Below, piece after piece: positions 21,068-30,123 of a stretch of 64,000 bases of DNA (its first letter is position 1; every line of letters begins with the position of its first letter). A model generated the notes under the pieces. It was not told where the DNA came from and did no database searches. It saw only the letters and a program-made list of their open reading frames with translations. Position numbers and translations under genes: made by a program. The stretch comes from Aureimonas sp. ME7 (GTDB taxonomy: Bacteria; Pseudomonadota; Alphaproteobacteria; Rhizobiales; Rhizobiaceae), in assembly GCF_903970965.1 (NCBI RefSeq), contig NZ_CAJCKW010000002.1:124001-188000 (forward strand), written 5' to 3'.

Positions 21068-21880
21068 TCACTCCGCGGACGCTTCCGCTTCCGCCAGGCG
21101 CTCGGCGCGCTTCTTCTCGATCAACCGTGCCGTGATGATCGAAATTTCGTAGAGAATGATGGTCGGGATCGCAAGACCGATCTGGGACAGCGGATCGGGC
21201 GGCGTCAGGATCGCGGCAGCGATGAATGCTATGACGATCGCGTACTTGCGCTTGTCCTTCAGGCTCTGCGAACCGATGATCCCCGCCCGCACCAGCAGCG
21301 AGGCGATCACCGGCAGTTGGAACACGAGCCCGAAGGCGACGATCAACGTCATGATTAGCGACAGGTATTCCGACACGCGCGGCAGAAGAAGGATCGCGGC
21401 ATCGCCGCCCCCGCCCGTCTGTTGCATCGACAGGAAGAACCACATCACCATGGGCGTGAAGAAGAAGTAGACGAGAAGCGCGCCGAGCAGGAACAGAAGC
21501 GGCGTCGCTACCAGGAACGGCACGAAGGCCGAGCGCTCGTCGCGGTACAGGCCCGGCGCGACGAACTTGTAGATCTGGATCGCGATCACCGGAAAGGCGA
21601 GGAAGAAGCCGCCGAACGCGGCGACCTTCACCTGCGTGAAGAAATATTCCTGGGGCGCCGTATAGATCAGCTCGACGGCGGCCGGATCGAGCCCGGCCCA
21701 TGACGTGGCGATCTGGTAGGGCACCACGAGCACGTTGAAGATCTGCTTGGCGAAGAAGAAGCAGATCAGGAACATGCCGAAGAAGCCCGCGATCGCCCAG
21801 ATCAGGCGACGGCGCAACTCGATGAGATGTTCGATCAACGGCGCGGACGACGCCTCGATATCGGCTTCCGAACGCTTCAC
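21068..21880 (-). CDS. tatC: Sec-independent (Tat) translocase subunit TatC
   Basis: TatC is the polytopic receptor for twin-arginine signal peptides. It has 270 residues with about six TM helices. The N-terminal signature PLIEHLIELRRRL is followed by TM1, and YRDERSAFVPFLVATP and the conserved PDPLSQ loop appear later. The start is GTG at 21880 and overlaps the tatB stop by 4 nt (GTGA), which implies translational coupling. The cytoplasmic tail is Glu/Ala-rich. Confidence 0.97.
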   Translation of the reverse strand: MKRSEADIEASSAPLIEHLIELRRRLIWAIAGFFGMFLICFFFAKQIFNVLVVPYQIATSWAGLDPAAVELIYTAPQEYFFTQVKVAAFGGFFLAFPVIAIQIYKFVAPGLYRDERSAFVPFLVATPLLFLLGALLVYFFFTPMVMWFFLSMQQTGGGGDAAILLLPRVSEYLSLIMTLIVAFGLVFQLPVIASLLVRAGIIGSQSLKDKRKYAIVIAFIAAAILTPPDPLSQIGLAIPTIILYEISIITARLIEKKRAERLAEAEASAE

Positions 21881-22383
21881 GTCGGCTCTCCCGTTCGCGA
21901 AGGAGTCTCGACGGATTTGGGAGGCGTCGGCGAGACGGGTTCAGCTTCGACAACCGAACTGGCCATTCCGTCGGCCGGTGGCGAACCCTGTCCCGACCCG
22001 TTCGGATTGGATGACATCGTCATAGGGGGCTCGGCCGGGGCCGCCGGCTCGCCCGCCTGCGGAACACGCGGGGGCGCGGCGACGGTGGCAGCCTTCAGCG
22101 ACGAGCGAATCTCGTCGCCCACCGCCCTGATGGGATTGAGGTTCTTTTGGATCGCGTTTCGCGGATCGAGCGAGCGCACCTCGTCGGCCGTCTTGCGGAG
22201 CTCGTCGAGTTCCGCTTCCTGGAGGGCCTCGTCGAACTGGCGGCGGAAGTCGCCTGCCATGCGTCGCATCTGCGAACTGACACGGCCGAAGGTGCGAAGC
22301 ATCTTGGGAAGATCCTTCGGCCCGACGACCACGATCAGCACGATCGCGATGACGAGGAGTTCAAGTCCGCCAATATCGAACAT
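21877..22383 (-). CDS. tatB: Tat translocase subunit TatB
   Basis: It has 168 residues. One N-terminal TM helix (FDIGGLELLVIAIVLIVVVG) is followed by the hinge GPKDLPKMLR, an amphipathic helix and a long Pro/Ala-rich tail. The tail length and the GP hinge separate TatB from the shorter TatA upstream. The start at 22383 is the usual MFDIG; longer in-frame starts are unlikely. It works with TatC in signal-peptide binding. Confidence 0.95.
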   Translation of the reverse strand: MFDIGGLELLVIAIVLIVVVGPKDLPKMLRTFGRVSSQMRRMAGDFRRQFDEALQEAELDELRKTADEVRSLDPRNAIQKNLNPIRAVGDEIRSSLKAATVAAPPRVPQAGEPAAPAEPPMTMSSNPNGSGQGSPPADGMASSVVEAEPVSPTPPKSVETPSRTGEPT

Positions 22384-22432
22384 GGGCTTGCCGCATGCGG
22401 AAGGTGGCGGAGCCAAGGCTCCGCCATCGACC

Positions 22433-22663
22433 TCAGATGCGCGACTTCTCGACGGGTGTTTCCGTGCTCAGCGCGTCGCCCTCGCGAGCTTCCAGCGAAC
22501 GGCGCTCCTGCACGGCCGCCGTATCCTCGTCGGCCATACCCTTCTTGAAGTTCTTGATGCCCTTCGCGACATCGCCCATGAGTTCGGGAATCTTGCCTCG
22601 CCCAAACAGAAGCAGCACCACCGCCAGCACGATGAGCCAATGCCAGATGCTGAAGCTTCCCAT
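22433..22663 (-). CDS. tatA: Tat translocase pore subunit TatA
   Basis: It has 76 residues with a single TM helix ([15 protein letters not shown]), the [12 protein letters not shown] hinge and an amphipathic helix GIKNFKKGM, followed by a short acidic tail. It has an excellent ribosome site (AAAGGAG, 7 nt). It opens the tatABC run. The 316 bp upstream, to the end of nagZ, lack the scpA-scpB genes that often stand here in related genomes. Confidence 0.96.
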   Translation of the reverse strand: MGSFSIWHWLIVLAVVLLLFGRGKIPELMGDVAKGIKNFKKGMADEDTAAVQERRSLEAREGDALSTETPVEKSRI

Positions 22664-22979
22664 ATCGATTCTCCTTTAGGCGCCGTGCGCCCTAGATCCG
22701 GTTCACGCCGATCCGTCCAAGCCTTCAAGCACGAAAACGTCTTGTCGATCAACGGATACGACGACGTCATTCACACTGTCGCGCTCGGCCCGAGCAAGAG
22801 TTCCGTCCTTCACGTTCTCGTCGGCCAAGTCGACCTGAAGAATCACGGCTGACTGGACGGCGAGTTTCCGTTCTCGCCAACGATCGTGGCAAGCATACGA
22901 CGCAAGCCGGCGATGCGAAGGGCTATCTCTTCGATATGAGGTCGCCGAAGGCAGTCTACCACCACCCAAGCCTGAATAC
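22664..22979 (-). other. nagZ-tatA intergenic region with two tiny overlapping ORFs
   Basis: No recognised gene fills this 316-bp gap. On the minus strand a 40-codon ORF (GTG at 22965 to TGA at 22843) starts 15 bp after the nagZ stop. It overlaps a 47-codon ORF (GTG at 22846 to TGA at 22703) by a GTGA. The first encodes a helical-looking stretch (IEEIALRIAGLRRMLATI). The second is acidic and beta-like (DVVVSVDRQDVFVLEGLDG). Together they could be one small protein broken by a frameshift, a coupled pair, or noise. Neither has a convincing ribosome site and I recognise no family. scpA and scpB are absent. Confidence 0.3.
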
Positions 22980-24005
22980 TTAGGCGCCAACGCCAAGGAG
23001 TTCGAAGAATTCCTGGCGCATCGCATCGGTGGCCGGAGCATCCGCACCCTTGGCGATGATGTCGCGCGCGCGGTTCCCGCGTTGTAGTCCGGCACCGGCG
23101 AGTTCAGGCACGGCCGAAGCCACCGCGCGCATCTCTTCGAGATCGCCGTTGCAATGAAGCGCCAGATCGCAGCCGGCGGCGATCGCGCGTCCAGCCAACT
23201 CGTGCATATCGCCCTGCAGTGCCTTCATCGACATGTCGTCGCTCATCAAGAGGCCATCGAAGCCGAGCGCACCGCGGATGATGTCGGCTATTACGCGCGG
23301 GGAAAGAGTCGCGGGACGATCGGGATCGAGCGCTTCGAACAGGATGTGTGCGGTCATACCCGCCGGCAGATCGGCCAGGGCTCCGAAGGGCCGAAAGTCG
23401 TGAGCTTCCAGCTCCGCCCGCGAAGCGCGCACGGTCGGAAGTTCGAGATGGCTGTCGGCCTCGGCGCGTCCGTGACCCGGAATGTGCTTCATCACCGGCA
23501 GGACACCGCCGCTTGTCGAGCCCTCCGCCGCCGCCCGTCCCATATCCGCGACAGCGATCGGGTCATCGGCATAGGCCCGGTCGCTGATGATGGAATGGGC
23601 GCCCGGCGCGGGCAGGTCGAGACAGGGAATGCAGTTGCCCGTGATGCCGTAACCCGTCCGCAGATCGTCGGCGAGAAGGCGACCCTGCAGCCAAGCGGCG
23701 CGCAAACCCTTCGCCCGGTCCGCACGATAGATCTCGCCGATCGCGGCGGCGGGCGGAAAGCGCGGCGCGAACGGTGGGCGCAACCTTTGAACGCGGCCCC
23801 CCTCCTGATCGACCAAGACGGGAACGGTGTCGCCACCCGACACGTCCTTCAACTCGGAGACGAGGTCGCGCAGCTGATTCGGATCGCCGATGTTGCGTCC
23901 GAACAGGATGAAGCCCCATGGCCGCTCGTCGGCGAAGAAGGCGCGCTCGTCCGCCGTCAGGGCATGGCCGATGCAGCCGGAGATCCAAGCCTTCGAAGCA
24001 CTCAT
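22980..24005 (-). CDS. nagZ: Beta-N-acetylhexosaminidase NagZ
   Basis: NagZ is a cytosolic GH3 enzyme that removes GlcNAc from 1,6-anhydromuropeptides during wall recycling. It has 341 residues from MSASKAWISG (GGAAGAGCG upstream). The GH3 signature KHIPGHGRAEADSH is present, with the catalytic His in the flexible loop and the nucleophile Asp in LLMSDDMSMKAL. A longer in-frame form would overlap the SPOR gene and was rejected. The chain ends with a short extension after the GH3 core. Confidence 0.96.
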   Translation of the reverse strand: MSASKAWISGCIGHALTADERAFFADERPWGFILFGRNIGDPNQLRDLVSELKDVSGGDTVPVLVDQEGGRVQRLRPPFAPRFPPAAAIGEIYRADRAKGLRAAWLQGRLLADDLRTGYGITGNCIPCLDLPAPGAHSIISDRAYADDPIAVADMGRAAAEGSTSGGVLPVMKHIPGHGRAEADSHLELPTVRASRAELEAHDFRPFGALADLPAGMTAHILFEALDPDRPATLSPRVIADIIRGALGFDGLLMSDDMSMKALQGDMHELAGRAIAAGCDLALHCNGDLEEMRAVASAVPELAGAGLQRGNRARDIIAKGADAPATDAMRQEFFELLGVGA

Positions 24006-24115
24006 GTTCGCTCTTCCATCGGCGCGACCGGATGGAATCCGCTCCGCCTTCCCGCGTTCGAAACCCTGCAGCGAGCCGCCGCCCAAGCCCGCAAGCCCGG
24101 CGGCCACACCCAGCG

Positions 24116-25636
24116 TCAGCGCGTCACGAAGCAGCTGCCGCCGGCCGACTTCAGGCTTTCGCACAGGGAGTTCGCCTCGTTCTTCGAAGCCGCAGTCACG
24201 CGCACCCGGTAGAAGGTTCCCTTTCCGGGAATCTCGGCCGACTTGATGCCGAGCGAGCGCCCGCCGATGACGCTCGAAAAGCGGCGACCCATATTGGCCA
24301 TCGATTCTTCGGCTGCCGCCTGGGACGGCTGCGAAGCGATCTGGACGAAATAGGCATCCGCAGGCGCAGGCTGCTCCGCGATGGCGGCAACCTGCCGAGG
24401 CGCTTCGGGAACGGGCATAGGCTGCGGAGCGGCAGGCGCTTCCACTGGGGCGGGCGTCGTCGAAGCGGTGGTGATGTCGGCGCTGTCGCCGAAGGGCATC
24501 GTCGGCTGAATGCCTGCGATGGGATCCAGCGTCGCGGCATGCGCCTGCATCGACGATGCGCTGAGGAGGCTGGAAGCCGGAGCCTCGGAAGCCACCAGCG
24601 TCCCGTCCGGGCGCACGGTCATGGTTCGGACCTTGCGCGGCTGCAGCGTCCCGTCGTCGGCCGAAGCCGTCCTCGTCGGTTCCGCGGCCGGCGTGGCGGC
24701 GGGCTCTTCGTCGGGAAGCGCGATCTCCTCGCCCATGTCGACGCCGGGAAGGCTTTCGGGCGGAACGTCCTCGTCGGCCGCGATATCGAGCGGCTCTTCC
24801 ATTGCCGTTTCCAGCGACTGCTGGGTTGGCGGCGTCTGCGAAGAAACGCCCGCGACCTTCTGGTAGACCGCCTTGTTCTGGTTCGGGATCGAACGTCCGC
24901 CCGGGTCGGCCGGCGCGATCTTGAACGGTTCGGTATCAGCGGTGATCAGGAAGGAATCGTCGCCGCGCTCGCTGCCCGGGAGCAGCGTCACGGCGGCACC
25001 CGCCACGGCCACGATCGCGATCACGGCCACACCGCCCATGAGGGCGATGCTCTTCAGTCGCGAGCGGGTGCGAACGGGATAGTCGTCGTACTCGTAGGGT
25101 TCGAGCTGATCGTCCGCGTCCTCGTAGCCGAGCGCGTAATCGTCGTCCTGCTGCGGCGGCGCGCCCGAGCCGCGCATCGCCGCAAGCTCGCTGGAAATCA
25201 GTTCGTCGAAATCGTCCAGCGTGATCGCCTGGCGCGGTTCGAGCTCGAATTCCGAATCGCGCGCCGGCGCGAAGGATTGCGTTTCCGCCGGATTGGTGTT
25301 GCGGGGGCGCGCCGGTTGGCTAAGGCCGAACAGCGCTTCGTCGATCTGATGGTCGGCATCGCCCGACCCCTTGATCCCGCGCGGCAGACCGCCGCGCGAC
25401 ACGGTCTCCGTCAAGGGACGCTCGGTCGGAGCGATCGATACGGGGGGCGCGGCGGACGTCGGCTGGTAGGTGAAGTTCTCCCAGTCGGAGCTGCGAACCT
25501 CCACAGGCTCGAAGCCGCCGTAGGCTCGCCCGTCGGCGCGGCTCGCGGAGGGTCCGTCCCGGCCAGGCGTCGCATGGCCGAGGAAATCGTCAACGTCGCC
25601 TACCCTCGAGGCGCCGGCGCCCTTAACGTCCTTCAT
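24116..25636 (-). CDS. SPOR-domain membrane protein
   Basis: It is a probable septal peptidoglycan-binding protein of 506 residues. The N-terminal half (about 1-190) is acidic, low-complexity and probably cytoplasmic. A single TM helix (IALMGGVAVIAIVAVAGAAV) lies near residue 200. A long Pro/Ala/Glu-rich periplasmic linker follows, and the last 75 or so residues form a SPOR domain (YFVQIASQPSQ, FYRVRVTAAS, CESLKSAGGSCFV). SPOR domains bind denuded glycan at division sites. The start has GGTGAGGT just upstream. It lies between argS and nagZ. Confidence 0.93.
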   Translation of the reverse strand: MKDVKGAGASRVGDVDDFLGHATPGRDGPSASRADGRAYGGFEPVEVRSSDWENFTYQPTSAAPPVSIAPTERPLTETVSRGGLPRGIKGSGDADHQIDEALFGLSQPARPRNTNPAETQSFAPARDSEFELEPRQAITLDDFDELISSELAAMRGSGAPPQQDDDYALGYEDADDQLEPYEYDDYPVRTRSRLKSIALMGGVAVIAIVAVAGAAVTLLPGSERGDDSFLITADTEPFKIAPADPGGRSIPNQNKAVYQKVAGVSSQTPPTQQSLETAMEEPLDIAADEDVPPESLPGVDMGEEIALPDEEPAATPAAEPTRTASADDGTLQPRKVRTMTVRPDGTLVASEAPASSLLSASSMQAHAATLDPIAGIQPTMPFGDSADITTASTTPAPVEAPAAPQPMPVPEAPRQVAAIAEQPAPADAYFVQIASQPSQAAAEESMANMGRRFSSVIGGRSLGIKSAEIPGKGTFYRVRVTAASKNEANSLCESLKSAGGSCFVTR

Positions 25637-25738
25637 GACCTCACCCCATGTCCCGCGAAACGGCCTCGATCCGGCGGGACCCGACGCCGTTTCCCAAGCC
25701 TGCCCCTAGGGTGCGAACTTGTTCAAAGCGTGGTCCCG

Positions 25739-27490
25739 TCAGCGCATCTCGTCGGGTGCCTGAACGCCGACGAGCCCGAGGCCGGAAGCGATGACGAAGG
25801 CCACGGCCTGCACCAGCCCGAGGCGCGCTCCGGTTATTTTCGCATCGTCAACCTTAACGAAGCGTAACTCCGGCTGATCCTTGCCTCGGTTGTACTGGGC
25901 GTGGAAGGCGGACGCGAGTTCATAGAGATAGAAGGCCAGGCGATGCGGCTCCTTGGCGAGCGAGGCCGCCTGGATCAGGCGCGGATACTCCGCCAGCTTG
26001 CGCACGAGCCCGAGTTCGCCCTCGTCCGCCAGTAGCGCCAGGGTTTCCGTTTCGACTTCGGCCAGCGCGGAGACGTCCATCCCTTCGGCGGCGGCCTGCC
26101 GCATGATCGAGCGCGCCCGAGCGTGCGCGTATTGGACATAGAAGACCGGGTTGTCCTTGGACTGCTCGGTCACCTTCTGGAAGTCGAAGTCGAGCGGTGC
26201 GTCGCTCTTGCGGAACAGCATCATGAACCGCACGGGATCGCGCCCGACCTCGGTCACCACATCGGCCAGCGTGACGAACTCGCCCGCCCGCTTCGACATC
26301 TTCACCGGCTCGCCGTTGCGGAACAGCTTCACGAGCTGGCACAGCACGACGTCGACATGCGCCTTCTCGCCGGCCACCGCCTTGGCCACCGCCTCCAACC
26401 GCTTGACGTAGCCACCATGGTCGGCGCCGAGCACGTAGACCATCTCGTCGAAGCCGCGCGCGAACTTGTCGGCGAAGTACGCCACATCGGCGGCAAAATA
26501 GGTGTAGGCCCCGTCGGACTTCACGAGCGGACGGTCCATGTCGTCGCCGACATCGGTGGAGCGCAGAAGGGTCTGCTCCCGGTCCTCCCAGTCCTCCGGG
26601 GTCTGCCCCTTGGGCGGCGGAAGCGTTCCCTGGTAGACAAAGCCCTTGTCGCGCAAGGCATCGACGGCCTGCGTGATGCGGCTGGGATCGCCCTCGTGCA
26701 GCGTCTTCTCGGAGAAGAACACGTCCTGCGCGATGCCGAGCGAGCGAAGGTCGTCGCGGATCGACATCATCATGGCGCTGATCGAGTAGGAGCGGACGAG
26801 CGGCATCCACTCGGTCTCGTCCTGCGCCAGAAGATCGCGCCCGTAGCGAATGGCAAGCGCCGCGCCCACCGTCTTCAGGTAGTCGCCAGGGTAAAGCCCG
26901 GCAGGAATGTCGCCGATCGCCTCGCCCAGCGCTTCGCGGTAGCGCAGGTAAACCGACTGCGCGAGAACGCCGATCTGCCCGCCGGCATCGTTGATGTAGT
27001 ATTCCTTGGCCACGTCGTTGCCGGCGAACGCCATGACGTTGGCGATCGCATCGCCCACCACGGCGCCCCGGCAATGGCCGACATGCAGCGGCCCGGTCGG
27101 GTTCGCAGACACGTATTCGACATTGACCCTGTGGCCCGTCGGCGCGCCGCGACCGTAGTCGAGGCCCTGGCGTAGAAGCGCACCCAGATGCTCGGTCCAG
27201 AAGCGGGAATGGAGCTTCAGGTTGATGAAGCCTGGCCCGGCGACATCCACCGAAGCGACGTCGGCATCCGCCCTGAGCGCCTCAGCGAAGGCTTCGGCCA
27301 GTTCGCGCGGCTTCGTGCCGAGGGGTTTGGCCAGCACCATCGCGGCGTTGGTCGCCAGATCCCCGTGGGACGGATCGCGCGGCGGCTCGACACCAATGCG
27401 CGACAGGTCCGCCTCGCCCGATCCGCGTTCGCGAAGAACGGCTTCGACGCGTTCACGAATGCGATGCTCGAAGTCGGCGAAGATGTTCAT
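25739..27490 (-). CDS. argS: Arginyl-tRNA synthetase
   Basis: ArgS charges tRNA-Arg. It has 583 residues. The N-terminal additional domain (about 1-110) binds the tRNA D-loop. The class I HIGH motif appears as HVGH at 136-139 within [12 protein letters not shown], and a KMSK loop is present ([11 protein letters not shown]), which some ArgS enzymes lack. The C-terminal DALR anticodon-binding domain includes YAHARARSI and AQYNRGKDQ. The start [10 protein letters not shown] at 27490 fits the family. dgt lies 66 bp upstream. Confidence 0.97.
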   Translation of the reverse strand: MNIFADFEHRIRERVEAVLRERGSGEADLSRIGVEPPRDPSHGDLATNAAMVLAKPLGTKPRELAEAFAEALRADADVASVDVAGPGFINLKLHSRFWTEHLGALLRQGLDYGRGAPTGHRVNVEYVSANPTGPLHVGHCRGAVVGDAIANVMAFAGNDVAKEYYINDAGGQIGVLAQSVYLRYREALGEAIGDIPAGLYPGDYLKTVGAALAIRYGRDLLAQDETEWMPLVRSYSISAMMMSIRDDLRSLGIAQDVFFSEKTLHEGDPSRITQAVDALRDKGFVYQGTLPPPKGQTPEDWEDREQTLLRSTDVGDDMDRPLVKSDGAYTYFAADVAYFADKFARGFDEMVYVLGADHGGYVKRLEAVAKAVAGEKAHVDVVLCQLVKLFRNGEPVKMSKRAGEFVTLADVVTEVGRDPVRFMMLFRKSDAPLDFDFQKVTEQSKDNPVFYVQYAHARARSIMRQAAAEGMDVSALAEVETETLALLADEGELGLVRKLAEYPRLIQAASLAKEPHRLAFYLYELASAFHAQYNRGKDQPELRFVKVDDAKITGARLGLVQAVAFVIASGLGLVGVQAPDEMR

Positions 27491-27556
27491 CAGGGGTATC
27501 CAACTGATTGAAATGCCGCGCCCGCGCTGGCGAGCGTCATGATCCAAACTGCGGCG

Positions 27557-28765
27557 CTAGCTCAAATCCGGCGTATGGTCAAACAAGCGCCGGTGCTCGG
27601 CCAGCGCGAAACTGTCGGTCATCCCCGAAAGATAGTCCCCGACATGCCGTTGGAGCGCCACGTCGCCCAGTCCATCGGCCTGCTCGCGCCAAGCCGTCGG
27701 AAGGTCGCTGGGATGCAAGACGAACCGATCGAACAAATCCTCGACCACACCTTCCGCTAAGCCCATCACGCCGATGACGCGAGGATCGCGGTATACGCGT
27801 TTGAAAAGAAACGCTTTCGTCTGCGCCACCTGGGTGCGCATTTCGGCCGAGAAGTCGACGATCGTCTGCCCGGCGGCCCGAACGTCGTCGATGGTGCGAG
27901 GGCCGATCGCCTCGAGGCGTGCGAGCGAAGCGGTGATCACGTCCTCCACCAGCCGCGTGATATGCCGGCGCATGATCTCGTGTCCGGTGCGAACGGGATC
28001 GAGCGCCGGATAGCGATCCCGCACTTCACGCAGGATGTCGCCGGCGAGATCGAGCTGCTGGAGGTCGTCGACATGAATGAGGCCGGCGCGCAGCCCGTCG
28101 TCGAGGTCGTGCGTATTGTAGGCGATATCGTCAGAGATCGCGGCGGCTTGCGCTTCGAGACCGGCGAAGAGCTCCAGCCCCAGCGAAAAGCGCGCATCGA
28201 ACTCTGCGATCTGGGGCGGTAGCGGCGCGCCCAACCCCACGCCGCGCACCGGACCGTTGTGCTTCACCAGCCCTTCCAGCGTCTCGAAGGTCAGGTTCAG
28301 CCCGTCGAACTCCGCATAGCGCCGCTCCAGCGCGGTCACGATGCGGAGCGACTGAGCATTGTGGTCGAAGCCACCACAGCCTTGCAGCTTGCGGTCGAGC
28401 GCCCGCTCGCCGGCATGACCGAAGGGCGTATGGCCGAAGTCGTGGACCAGCGCGATCGCCTCCGTCAGGTCCTCATCGAGACGCAGCGCGCGGGCGAAGG
28501 CTCTTGCGATCTGCGAGACCTCGATCGTGTGCGTCAGACGCGTGCGGAAATGATCGCCCTCGTAGGCGACGAAGACCTGCGTCTTGTGCTTGAGCCGGCG
28601 AAACGCGGTGGAATGGACGATCCGGTCGCGGTCGCGCTGAAACGGCGTGCGCGTTCGGCTGCTCGGCTCGAAGACCAGACGCCCACGCGAAGCGTCGGCA
28701 TGCGCGGCATAGGGAGCGAGACCATCCTGCCCCGTTCCGATCCGCGACTCCCTACCCTCGGACAT
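27557..28765 (-). CDS. dgt: Deoxyguanosinetriphosphate triphosphohydrolase-like protein
   Basis: This HD-domain hydrolase cleaves dNTPs to the nucleoside and triphosphate. It has 402 residues. [19 protein letters not shown] is the family's N-terminal signature, the metal site is built by the H in [10 protein letters not shown] and the HD in [14 protein letters not shown], and the third ligand region is [13 protein letters not shown]. The start [10 protein letters not shown] has GGGGGACG directly upstream. It is the first gene of a long minus-strand series and is divergent from erpA. Confidence 0.95.
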   Translation of the reverse strand: MSEGRESRIGTGQDGLAPYAAHADASRGRLVFEPSSRTRTPFQRDRDRIVHSTAFRRLKHKTQVFVAYEGDHFRTRLTHTIEVSQIARAFARALRLDEDLTEAIALVHDFGHTPFGHAGERALDRKLQGCGGFDHNAQSLRIVTALERRYAEFDGLNLTFETLEGLVKHNGPVRGVGLGAPLPPQIAEFDARFSLGLELFAGLEAQAAAISDDIAYNTHDLDDGLRAGLIHVDDLQQLDLAGDILREVRDRYPALDPVRTGHEIMRRHITRLVEDVITASLARLEAIGPRTIDDVRAAGQTIVDFSAEMRTQVAQTKAFLFKRVYRDPRVIGVMGLAEGVVEDLFDRFVLHPSDLPTAWREQADGLGDVALQRHVGDYLSGMTDSFALAEHRRLFDHTPDLS

Positions 28766-28832
28766 CGTCCCCCGTTCCCCGCCGGTGCGGATCGCTCCAG
28801 GCGGTGCCGTGCGACTCCGAAGCCTTGCGAGA

Positions 28833-28861
28833 TTGACCCCGCTCCGGCGCATCCATACCTT
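28833..28861 (+). promoter_or_regulatory. Candidate erpA promoter
   Basis: TTGACC, a 17-nt spacer and TACCTT lie in the 155-bp divergent region between dgt and erpA, about 60 bp before the erpA start. Confidence 0.4.
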
Positions 28862-28920
28862 ACGTCCATGACCCCAACAACAAGAGGCCGGAGCCTTCTC
28901 TCCCGAGCTCCGGAACGCTC

Positions 28921-29262
28921 ATGAGCGACACGCTCGACACGTCCATCACCGTTTCCGATGCCGCCGCGCGGCGCATCCTTGCCATCCTTTCGAAGAACGA
29001 AGCCGAAAACGCGCTGCGCATTTCGGTGGAAGGGGGCGGTTGCTCTGGTTTCTCCTACAAGTTCGATCTCGCCCATGATGAGGCTGAAGACGATCTGGTG
29101 ATCGAGAAGAACGGCGCGCGCGTTCTCGTGGATCAGGTCTCGCTCGCCTATCTCGACGGCTCGGTGGTCGATTTCGTCGACGACCTGATGGGCCAGTCGT
29201 TCCAGATCCGCAATCCGAACGCGACGGCTGCCTGCGGCTGCGGGACATCCTTCTCGATTTGA
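28921..29262 (+). CDS. erpA: A-type iron-sulfur cluster insertion protein ErpA
   Basis: It delivers Fe-S clusters to apoproteins. It has 113 residues with the HesB/IscA fold and the three invariant cysteines C41 (GGGCSGFSY), C105 and C107 (CGCGTSF). The acidic loop and the placement beside dgt and xthA are usual for the alphaproteobacterial ErpA type. I cannot distinguish ErpA from other A-type carriers with certainty from sequence alone. Confidence 0.92.
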   Translation: MSDTLDTSITVSDAAARRILAILSKNEAENALRISVEGGGCSGFSYKFDLAHDEAEDDLVIEKNGARVLVDQVSLAYLDGSVVDFVDDLMGQSFQIRNPNATAACGCGTSFSI

Positions 29263-29325
29263 CAGCGACACCGGCCGCGGGGCATGCCCGGGGTCTGTTT
29301 CGACCCTGATCGAGAAGGCCGCCTC

Positions 29326-30120
29326 ATGCTCGTCGCCACCTGGAACATCAACGGCGTCAAGGCGCGCCTCGACGTCCTCCTGGCCTGGCTCGACGAGCGC
29401 CAGCCCGACATCGTCGGGCTCCAGGAGATCAAGAGCGTCGACGAAGCCTTTCCGCGCGCCGAGCTCGAGGGGCGAGGGTGGCATGTGGAAACGCATGGCC
29501 AGAAGGGATTCAACGGCGTCGCGCTGTTGTCCAAGACTCCGCCGACTAGCGTCGAGCGCGGCCTTCCGGGCGACACAGCGGACGAACAGGCGCGCTTCAT
29601 CGAAGGGCTGTGGGAATTCGATGGGCGCGAGTTGCGCTTCGGCTGCCTTTATCTACCGAACGGCAATCCGCTCGGTACGGAGAAGTTTCCCTACAAGCTG
29701 GCCTGGATGGAGCGGCTCGAACGGCACGCTGCATCACGCCTGCGTGACGAGGTCCCGTTCATCCTGGCCGGAGACTACAACGTCATCCCCCAGCCGGAGG
29801 ATGTCCGGAATCCTTCTGCCTGGACCGGGGACGCGCTCTACCAGCCGGAAAGCCGAGGCGCCTATCGCCGTCTCCTCAATCTCGGACTGACCGACGCGCT
29901 GCGCGCGACCACAGACGCGGCCAAGACCTACACGTTCTGGGATTACCAAGCCGGCGCCTGGCCGAAGGACAACGGGATCCGCATCGATCACGTTCTTCTG
30001 TCGCCAGAGGCGGTGTCGAGCCTTCGCTCGGTTGCGATCGACAAGCATGTGCGCGGCTGGGAAAAGCCGTCCGACCATGTGCCGGTGGTCGTCGATCTCG
30101 ACCCGGCGGCTCTGCGCTAG
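29326..30120 (+). CDS. xthA: Exodeoxyribonuclease III (AP endonuclease)
   Basis: ExoIII is a base-excision-repair nuclease of the EEP family. It has 264 residues. The readable catalytic motifs are WNINGVKAR at the N-terminus, LQEIK (metal-binding Glu), AGDYNVIP (catalytic Asp-Asn), RIDHVLLS and the terminal SDHVPV with the active-site His. The start MLVATWNING follows AGAAGG. It converges with the exoR-like gene, leaving only 3 bp between the stops, so its transcript must end inside or beyond that gene unless termination is factor-dependent. Confidence 0.95.
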   Translation: MLVATWNINGVKARLDVLLAWLDERQPDIVGLQEIKSVDEAFPRAELEGRGWHVETHGQKGFNGVALLSKTPPTSVERGLPGDTADEQARFIEGLWEFDGRELRFGCLYLPNGNPLGTEKFPYKLAWMERLERHAASRLRDEVPFILAGDYNVIPQPEDVRNPSAWTGDALYQPESRGAYRRLLNLGLTDALRATTDAAKTYTFWDYQAGAWPKDNGIRIDHVLLSPEAVSSLRSVAIDKHVRGWEKPSDHVPVVVDLDPAALR

Positions 30121-30123
30121 CGG

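Noticed and set aside
19730-21358. Plus-strand open frame of 542 codons
   Set aside because: It is antisense to serS and part of tatC and has no recognisable motifs.
22703-23095. A single 130-codon minus-strand frame overlapping the end of nagZ
   Set aside because: Its first part is just nagZ read in another frame; only the last 47 codons are independent and are described as a tiny candidate.
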